A stretch of DNA of 64,000 nt, from contig CM053141.1 in assembly GCA_028571685.1 (NCBI GenBank), positions 137,234,833 to 137,298,832 on the forward strand, given 5' to 3'. The notes beneath the pieces were generated by a model that had not been told where the DNA came from, did not search any database, and saw only the letters and a list, made by a program, of their open reading frames with translations. This document shows, piece by piece, positions 57,060 through 64,000 of the stretch. The first letter of the stretch is position 1; every line of letters begins with the position of its first letter. A program made the translations under genes and the position numbers. Source of the stretch: Heterohyrax brucei (Eukaryota > Chordata > Mammalia > Hyracoidea > Procaviidae).

Positions 57060-57930
57060 TAATTACAGATATTATATTGTAGATATTTATGATGCCATCA
57101 ACATGATTTTGACTTTCAACTTTTTTCTCCCACTAGTAAAAGTAAATTTTACAATAGACAAGCCCACAGTTCAGTCAGATATTTAAATACTTTCCTCTAA
57201 TAATTAATGAAACAATTAGAAAGTCAGTAAACAGAGGAAACACAATCAACCAACTTGATCTAACTGAATTATACAGAATACTCCATCTGTGACAGCAGAA
57301 CCTACATTCTATTGAAGTGCATGATAACATTTGCCAAAATAGATTATCTTCTGGACCAGAGATCAAGTGTCAATAAATTTAAAAGGATGAAAGTCATACA
57401 AACTATGTCTCTAGACTACAACTGAATTATTTAGAAATCAGTAACACTAAAAACTTAGAAAAGTCCCCAAATACCTGGAATAAAATAACACTTTCTTATG
57501 CAAGCCATTGCATCACAGAAAAAAACTAAATGAGAAATTAGGAAATACTGTGGACTGAATAAATATAAAAGTACAAAATATCAAAATTTGTGCTAAACCA
57601 GTACCTATCAGGAATTTACAGCCGTAAGACTCTTACATCAGGAAAAGAGATTTTTCATATCAATGACCTCAGCTTTGACTTTAAAAAAATTAAAAAAGGA
57701 AAATAAACAGTACAAATGAATCCCAAAATAAGTAAAAATAATAAAGATCAGAGCCAAAAAAAAAAAAAATCAATAAAATAGAAAAACAACAGAGAAGAAT
57801 CTATGGGTTGTGTTTTGAGAAAATCAACACAACTGACAAACCACTTGCCAAATGGCGAGAAAAAGAGAGAAGACACTAAACACTAGCATCAAGAATGAAA
57901 GAGGTAACATCATTTATTAATCTTTGATTA
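57060..57930 (+). mobile_element. Old L1 ORF2 fragment
   Basis: 'aaacaattagaaagtcagta', 'accaacttgatctaactgaa', 'caagtgtcaataaatttaaa', then 'aaaatcaacacaactgacaa' and 'aaaccacttgccaaatggcg' follow the ORF2 endonuclease-to-RT linker order of ancient L1s. No open frame remains. Confidence 0.65.
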
Positions 57931-57948
57931 TTTAAAAACTACATGATT

Positions 57949-58670
57949 TTTTTTTCATTTTATTTTTCTAGCATTTCTCAAACTTGCCTTCCAAGTTTCC
58001 AAGTCTGTCTTCATCAGTCTCTCCTTTGAGTTGCTTGCAAATTAGGCTTGATTTCTGTCATCTTCTTCTAACATTTTAAAAACCTGATTTATACAAACTC
58101 AGCTTTCATTTCTGTTCATTGTCTTTCCATTTTCTTCCTTGAACTATTGTTTCTCTCCTTTGATCCTTTGTATTGTATAGAAAACTGCCTCTTTCTTTTT
58201 CTTTTTTAATCATGTACACAGAAAAGTTGTTATCTTCTATTCCTTGGCAACATATTTAGATAACTGTACTTTACCAACTGTTTCTTGTCCTTTCCCTTCT
58301 CATTGTTTCTGTTTTGAGATCCTGTCCTCAAAACTTTTTTAATTACTCAGTTGTTAACCAACTGTTGATGAGATGATTTCTTACAGAGACAGCCATTTTG
58401 AAGAAGTTTATGTAGATGAGACATGAAGGCTGGCAGAAATTTGTCTTACAAAGGGTGGTGGGTAAGCAAGTTCTTGCACTTTTACTTTTTCTCAGTGGAG
58501 ACAATGGCAATTTTGGTGATGGTCACACTAGTTGATCTCCTCTACACTTCCTCAGTGACAGATGACTTTCTGCAAGTATGGCTCCAAATATTATTCTTTC
58601 TTCAGGACCTCCTTTTCTGTTCCTCTAGACAATGTGACAAACCCGGCTCACAGTAGCTTTCACCATCAGT
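57949..58670 (-). pseudogene. Possible processed retrocopy, source gene unknown
   Basis: On the minus strand the segment ends 'aataaaatg' followed by nine A, a poly-A signal with tail at 57949-57972. It lies between two unrelated L1 pieces and matches no repeat I know. I could not identify the source; translations show stops in all frames. The plus-strand 77-codon frame at 58423-58656 is antisense to this reading and has no domain. Confidence 0.3.
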
Positions 58671-58682
58671 TCACAGAAACAG

Positions 58683-60416
58683 ACCCAAAGAATCAAAAGA
58701 ATTAAAAGACCACCTACAGAAAAGGAAAAAATATTTGGCAACTATATGTCAGATCAACATCTGATCTTCATAATCTGTAAGGTACTGCAAAATATCAACA
58801 AAAAAAGGTAAATAACTCAATTAAGCACTGGGCAAAGGAGATGAACAGACACTTCACCAAAGAAGACACCCAGGTAGCCAAAAGACATAAGAGGAAATAC
58901 TTGTGATCATTAGCTATTAAAGAAATCCAAATAAAAACCACAAGGAGATAGTATCTCACCCCAACAAGGTTGATCATGATCCAAAAAACACAAAACAACA
59001 AATGCCGGAGAGGCTGTGGATAAATTGGAACTCTCCTACACTGCTGGTAAGATTTCAAAATGGTATAACCCCTTTGGAAAGCAAACTGGCGCTTCCATAA
59101 AAAGCTGGAAATAGATAGACCATTTGACCCAGTAATCCCACTGCTTGAAATATATACTACAGAATCAAGGCCATTCATGCCAACAGATACATGAACAAGA
59201 ATGTTTATCACAGCACAGTCCACAATAGCAAAAAGATGGAATCAACCCAGATGCCCAACAACAGATGAATGGATAAACAAACTATGGGATGTATACTTAA
59301 TGGAACACTATGCAATGATAAAGAACAACAATGATTTTAGGAAGCATGTCATAACCTGGTTTCAACTGGAAGACATTATGTTGAGTGCAATCAGTCAGTG
59401 GCACAAGGATAAATATTGTACGAGATCCCTGCTATAAGGACTTAAAAACAAACTCATGCACAGAAGAAAAGACTCTTTGATGGCTGCAAGGGAGCAGAGG
59501 AAGGGAAGGAAAGGGCTGGTTATATACTAGATAGTTGATAGAAATTTTGTTGGCTGAAAGCAGTGACAGCACATATTAGAAAGAAGATCAACTTAACTGG
59601 ACTTCAACATAAACTGAAAACTCTTCCAATCTTAACCCAATATTGCAAGAAGAAAGTAGAAGGGACAGGGGTCTGGGGACCATGCTTTAAGGGGACATCG
59701 ACGCCAACTGGCATAACTAGCCACTGCTAAGACAGTCTTTTGCACTCATACTGGTGAGTGGCATCTGGGGTCTTAAGGGATAGCAAGCTATCATCTGAGG
59801 TACACCAAATGGTTTCAACTCAGCTACAACAGATGTTCACCAAGGACAACAAAGACATGAGGGAAACAGAGCCCAGAAGACAGAAGGAGCCATGTGAATG
59901 GGTGACTATATTAACATGTGACCAGAAGAACCAGATGATGCCTGGCTACCATCAGTGACAGCCATGATGGGCACACAATGTCGAGTCCCAGTGGCAACCC
60001 ACAAAAAAGAGGGATGCACCTCAATAACTCCACTAAAAGACCACAACTGATGGTGTGAAGGCCTGCAAGTTCCCCTGAGAGCACAGCCCCTAGATCTGAT
60101 GCTGTCCCTGATCATAAATTATTACTGAGTTCAACTCTTTGGATAGGAATTGATTGGACTTGAGGACATAAAGTGACCATATGGTGTGTGCACATTATGG
60201 TTCTATGCATCCACAGGATGCTGTCCTGGCTTCTTACTAGAAGGGAGAGGAGAGGGTAGAGAGGAGGGGACAGGAGATTGTTAAGAGGATATGACATGTA
60301 TAGAACGGAAAGGAAGAGAGTGCTATCACCTGGCAAGGACAGCAGAAGGAGCTGCAGATACGTAAGCATGCAAATTTAACTTGGATTGTATACATTCACT
60401 CAATCACAATAAAAAA
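58683..60416 (+). mobile_element. L1 element 4, 5'-truncated 3' end
   Basis: About 1.7 kb: ORF2 C-terminal coding region (58683-59440), then a long 3' UTR (59441-60400) and an A-rich tail after 'caatcacaataaaaaataaa'. The 3' UTR contains 'ggtgagtggcatctggggtc' and 'gggagaggagagggtagaga', shared with the fragments at 25972-26735 and 44768-45255. Confidence 0.85.
59201..59437 (+). pseudogene. L1 ORF2p C-terminal end (element 4)
   Basis: 78 codons: CPTTDEWINKLWDVYLMEHY, then AMIKNN and LSAISQWHKDKY, matching the L1 ORF2p C-terminus (human CPSTEEWIKKMWYIYTMEYY). It ends at a natural-looking stop just before the 3' UTR. Upstream parts of the cysteine-rich region are in other frames. Confidence 0.85.
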
Positions 60417-62029
60417 TAAAAAGAAAGAGAAACTCAAAAAATTTAAACAAGGGAAGGCTGATATTGCTCTGTAGGGTATACTTACTTTTGAAATTCTGGC
60501 TGTGTAGGTAGGCTCTGCCTAAATTCCGCAGCCATAAGCAAGCAACCTATTGCAGTATGCCACTAAACAATGTCTGACCTTCACTGTATTTAGTAATTCA
60601 TTCTTATATTTCATATTTTAGGGTTACTTAGATCTCCTAATTTCATTGAGGATAGAATCTGAGATTCTGTTTTGTGTTCTTTGTGTTGCTTTTGGGCAAT
60701 TTTTAAAAAGAAAAATTTAGTTTTAAAATGTTATTCTTTTGTGAACTATAAGTTTATGGAGTACATCAATCTTACAGGAATAATATGGTTTATTTTTGGA
60801 AGTATTAATATCTATAAATCACTAAGAGTTTGCAGTAAAAGCCTTAAAAATTAATGGTAGGCTGTTTTTACTGGTTAAGCTAAACTATCGTTCAATTTTA
60901 AAGTGACGTTAGGGAACAGTTTGGGTTTAAGTTATAAAGATTGTTTCAGGGCAATAGTTGTAGCAGTTCATCCACCCTCCATGGCTCCAGAAAGTCTGGA
61001 GTTCCTAAGTTTGAAATTCTGTGCTGCATATTCCTCTTTTATCAGGTTTCTTTTATGAATCTTTGATTAAAATGTTCAATAGTAGTATGTTAATGAGGGA
61101 GAAACAATTCAGGAAAGGATGATGATAATAGCTGCACAATTAGAGAATATAATTAATGACCCTAAAATGTACATGTAGAAATAGTTAAACTGGTGTCTGT
61201 TGTTGTATATATTCTCAGTGACAACAAAATAAATAAAATTTAGACAAAAATAATTTAACTGACATTCTAAAGTATTTTTGGTGACACTTTGACACAATAA
61301 CATATTGTTAAATGCAATCATTGTAAATAGTGCTGACAGTTTTATTGTCATATCATTTGTTCTGATATGTAGTAGTAAAGTGATATGTTTTCTGTTGTAA
61401 CATAAAATGAACATATTTGAAAGTACCTATAACCCCAGGCCTATTTGGCTATGAAAATCATCAGGCTACCTTTCCCCTAAAGAAAACCCAGAGAAAATAA
61501 AAATAAAACAACTATTGTCATTCTCTACTTGGGGATATTGAGGCCAATGCAAGAATCCCCTGGCTTTGGAGAGAAAAAAGTACAGAACGAGGAACAACTT
61601 TTGGAATTATGTCTTTTCCTACTTCAATCTCAGCTAAAATCATCAAACCAAGCTCATCCTTCTGTGAGCTGTAGGAAATCCATTATCACAGTTCTTTTAA
61701 TCATTTCAATACACTGGTAGTCTTTTCTGTTTCAGTTTTAATTCAAAGATTGCTTTTAACTTCAAAAGGTTTCTAAGATTATTTTTGAAATAAAAGAACC
61801 TTTCTAAAAAAAATAAAATGTTGAAAGTTTTATAGTGAAGAATAAGTTTCTAAGGTATTATAAAAATAACTTATTTGGGAATATTGGTAAGTTATGCCAG
61901 TATACTGAGTATTCCAGTAAAGCCCCTCTGATATTTAATTAATGTGCTTGAATAAATTAGTTTTTTTCTGTATAAACACCTAAGGATAATTTTAAAAGTA
62001 TTTTAAATAAATAATATAGACACAAGATA
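60417..62029. other. AT-rich sequence without recognised features
   Basis: No gene or named repeat. The 101-codon minus frame at 61109-61414 has no domain. Confidence 0.4.
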
Positions 62030-62760
62030 CAAAATTCAAAACAAACATGAATCAATTCAATTCAACTTGACAGGCTGCCTGTCTCTCTGCCTAGTGATAA
62101 TCCACTGTCTCTGATTTCTCATAGAGTTTCCAGAGGTGATCTACACATATGCATACATTCCTTCCCTTTCTTCTCTGGCCTCTAGGGTCTCCATGAGTGG
62201 GATCTGACTCAACGGCACTTGGCTTGGCTGGTTTCATTTTCTTTGGAACATAAATGATAGCAATCTATATACATTTTTCTGTACTTTGCATTTTTTTATT
62301 TAACAATATATTCTGACAATTACAATCATTCAGAACAAATGTAGATGCCTTATCTGATAGAATAGTTGAGAAGTATTTTATTGCATGGGTGTGTCGTAAC
62401 GCATATAATTAGCTTTCCATTGTTCATCTAGATCATTTCTAATTGTTTGCAAGTACTAGCACTGCTAACATTAAATTTCTCTGACATGTCACACATATGT
62501 GAACATATTTGTAAGGAAAACTCCTAGGAGGAAAATTAGTGAATCAAGGGTATATGCATTTTGAATTTTGATAACTATAATGAGCCCTAGAAATATATCA
62601 AATTTCATTTGTAAGGTCAGTATTCAGGATTGTTTATTTCCCCAAACTCTCACTGATGTATTTTCAAATATGTTGACCTTTATTAATCTAAAAGATGAAA
62701 ATATTATCTATCATTTTAGTTTTAATTTTAATTTCATTTATTCTTTTATATGTGAAAAGT
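62030..62760 (+). mobile_element. Old L1 3' region (L1M-type) with nested SINE tail
   Basis: 'acaagatacaaaattcaaaa', 'gttgagaagtattttattgc', 'actcctaggaggaaaattag' and 'gggtatatgcattttgaatt' follow the order of ancient L1 3' non-coding ends. Confidence 0.6.
62181..62232 (+). mobile_element. AfroSINE/RTE tail, 5'-truncated
   Basis: About 50 bp: 'gggtctccatgagtgggatc', then 'caacggcacttggcttggct'. Same tail type as at 14081 and 31239. Confidence 0.8.
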
Positions 62761-63382
62761 ATCATTTTCACTGTGCATTCCTTTTATCCTTCACTTATAA
62801 AAACCTCAACTGCAAGAAACTGCCAACAAATTCCATGCCACTTCTTAATTTCATCAGCCTCTTACGTAGACATATACCTGAAGATTTACCATTATATATA
62901 TAAACATATGTTTATCCTTTTTGTCTTACAAAATTGTGATCATTATTTATTCCTGTCTGCATCATGCTTCCCTTAATCATAACTCAAAAGAATTGCTCTA
63001 AGAACTTTGGCCTAGCTTTAATTTGTATTTTCACTGGCTATATAATATAAATATAAATAATGCAATCAATCTTCTGTTTTTGAACATTTACTTTGTTTCC
63101 TGAATTTTTACTTTGATAAACAATGATGCTACAACTATCCTAGTTCACATATTTTATAAACTAAACATTAGTGAATTTTTATTTGGTGTATCTTTGTAAC
63201 ATGTTAATTCTGTTATAATGGAAACTATGCCTTAATTTCCTCTTTTGTTGTGCTGAGTCATTCATCTATTCCTTTTCCTATACCATGTTTATTACAGAGG
63301 CCTTATAGTATACCCTAATACCTGATAAGGGAAGTTCTTTCCTATTGGTCTTTCTAGTATATTGCTTTAATCTTCTTTAGCA
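62761..63382. other. AT-rich sequence, possibly more old L1
   Basis: 63010-63380 has old L1-like phrases ('tacaactatcctagttcaca') but is too diverged to assign. No gene. Confidence 0.35.
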
Positions 63383-64000
63383 TATGTCTTAGGCTGGGTT
63401 TTCTAGGGAAGCAAAACCAGTAACACGTGTAGGTATAAGGAAAGATTTATAATATATATATATAGACAGATAGATAGATAGATACAAATATAGGAAACAG
63501 CTCACGTAATCACAGAAGCTGAATGTCCCAAGCTCTGGCACAAGCCTCACGTGTCCACGGAAGCTGAGGAACCCAAGGTCAGCAAGTCAGAGACCAGAGT
63601 TGCAGATCACCGGTTGTGTGGGTCAGTGGATCCCAAGCTGGCGGCGAGACGATGCAACAGAGGCTGGAGGTCGGTGGATCCCAAGCTGGTGGCGAGACGA
63701 AGCGACAGAGGCTGGCGAACCCAGGATCGGCAGGTCAGGGAGCAGGACTGAGCAGAGGCTGGCGAGCGCAGGATTGGCAGGTCAGGGAGCAGGACTCTCA
63801 CGTGCCGACTGTAAGGACTGATGAGCCCAACCGCCGCTAGCTCAAGTCCCGGAACCAGACGCTGGAACAAGAGAGCAGGAGCTCCTGGCCACGTGAGCGA
63901 TCAGCAGCTGTAGTCCAGGGTCACGAGATGAGAGCCGAGGGGCAGGGAGCCACCACAAACCCCGCCCTGCCACTTAATACAGCAGCCAAATAGGTAGTAG
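63383..64000. repeat. GC-rich dispersed repeat with TA/GATA tract; family unresolved
   Basis: Begins 'ttaggctgggttttctaggg', then (TA)n and (GATA)n at 63451-63484, then a CpG-rich body. I have seen similar starts in mammalian LTR-like repeats but cannot name the family. Several overlapping frames (63551-63870, both strands) exist only because the GC-rich body has few stops. Confidence 0.5.
63624..63820 (+). repeat. Tandem array of 47/48-bp units, about four copies
   Basis: 'gtggatcccaagctgg' recurs with a period of 48 (63626 and 63674). 'ggcaggtcagggagcaggac' recurs with a period of 47 (63729 and 63776). All units share 'cagaggctgg'. Confidence 0.88.

Noticed and set aside
63451-63500. Direct repeats reminiscent of a CRISPR array (also at 63624-63820)
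   Set aside because: Units are microsatellites or contiguous 47/48-bp tandem copies without spacers, in a mammalian genome.
63551-63870. Overlapping Arg-rich frames with internal repeats, resembling a repeat protein
   Set aside because: They follow from a GC-rich DNA tandem repeat that is open in several frames and on both strands at once.

Overview
The window looks like a gene-free, repeat-dense stretch of a paenungulate (afrotherian) mammal genome, most likely an elephant. The main evidence is about 25 copies of the tRNA-derived AfroSINE family, recognised by its 5' start (gaaaccctggtggcac), its internal promoter-like block (gctaaccaaaaggtcagcag) and its 3' part (tatgagtcggaatcgactc). They occur with RTE/BovB-type LINEs, which share the SINE 3' end, and with an L1 lineage whose 3' UTR is unlike that of primates or rodents. 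Base composition is AT-rich and CpG-poor, as in a mammalian intergenic desert or a very large intron. I recognise no host protein exon, tRNA, rRNA or other RNA gene. The longest open frames belong to LINE proteins or are chance frames.

Layout. 1-9.4 kb: an old L1 3' end carrying two SINEs, a mariner remnant with inverted arms (about 2.70-3.25 kb), then a cluster of four RTE fragments (6.39-9.41 kb) with two nested SINEs. 9.4-16.9 kb: mostly unique or ancient sequence (MIR, L2), one MaLR-like LTR fossil, and a 27-bp retroposed fragment with a perfect 13-bp target-site duplication. 16.9-26.7 kb: two head-to-tail L1 elements. The first has a 5' UTR with tandem monomers and ORF1 only. The second is close to full length (5' UTR, ORF1, ORF2, 3' UTR) but its reading frames are broken. 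26.7-31.2 kb: mainly unique sequence with MIRs and two SINEs. 31.2-38 kb: LTR fossils, the longest RTE copy (31.83-33.56 kb), SINEs and an old L1 end. 38-40.2 kb: a long repeat-poor island. 40.2-45.5 kb: a possible non-autonomous DNA transposon, an old L1 with two nested SINEs, and an LTR fossil split by an L1 3' UTR. 45.5-50.1 kb: mixed unique and ancient repeats. 50.1-54.3 kb: an antisense L1 5' half that contains a 208-bp inverted duplication and an internally copied 29-bp segment. 54.3-58.7 kb: a unique island with a RUNX-motif palindrome, an AT-rich palindrome, an old L1 fragment and a possible processed retrocopy. 58.7-60.4 kb: an L1 3' end. 60.4-64 kb: unique sequence, an old L1 end, and a GC-rich repeat with 47/48-bp tandem units.

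Nothing here works together as a pathway. The biology is that of mobile elements: RTE LINEs probably supplied the machinery that moved the AfroSINEs, L1s supplied their own, and successive insertions nested into one another. I found no undescribed functional system. The most unusual structures are the L1 inverted duplication, the 29-bp templated copy inside an L1 5' UTR, the homologous ~200-bp 5' UTR monomers in two L1 copies, the 27-bp micro-insertion, and the head-to-head mariner. All family names come from memory of consensus sequences; no database search was run.
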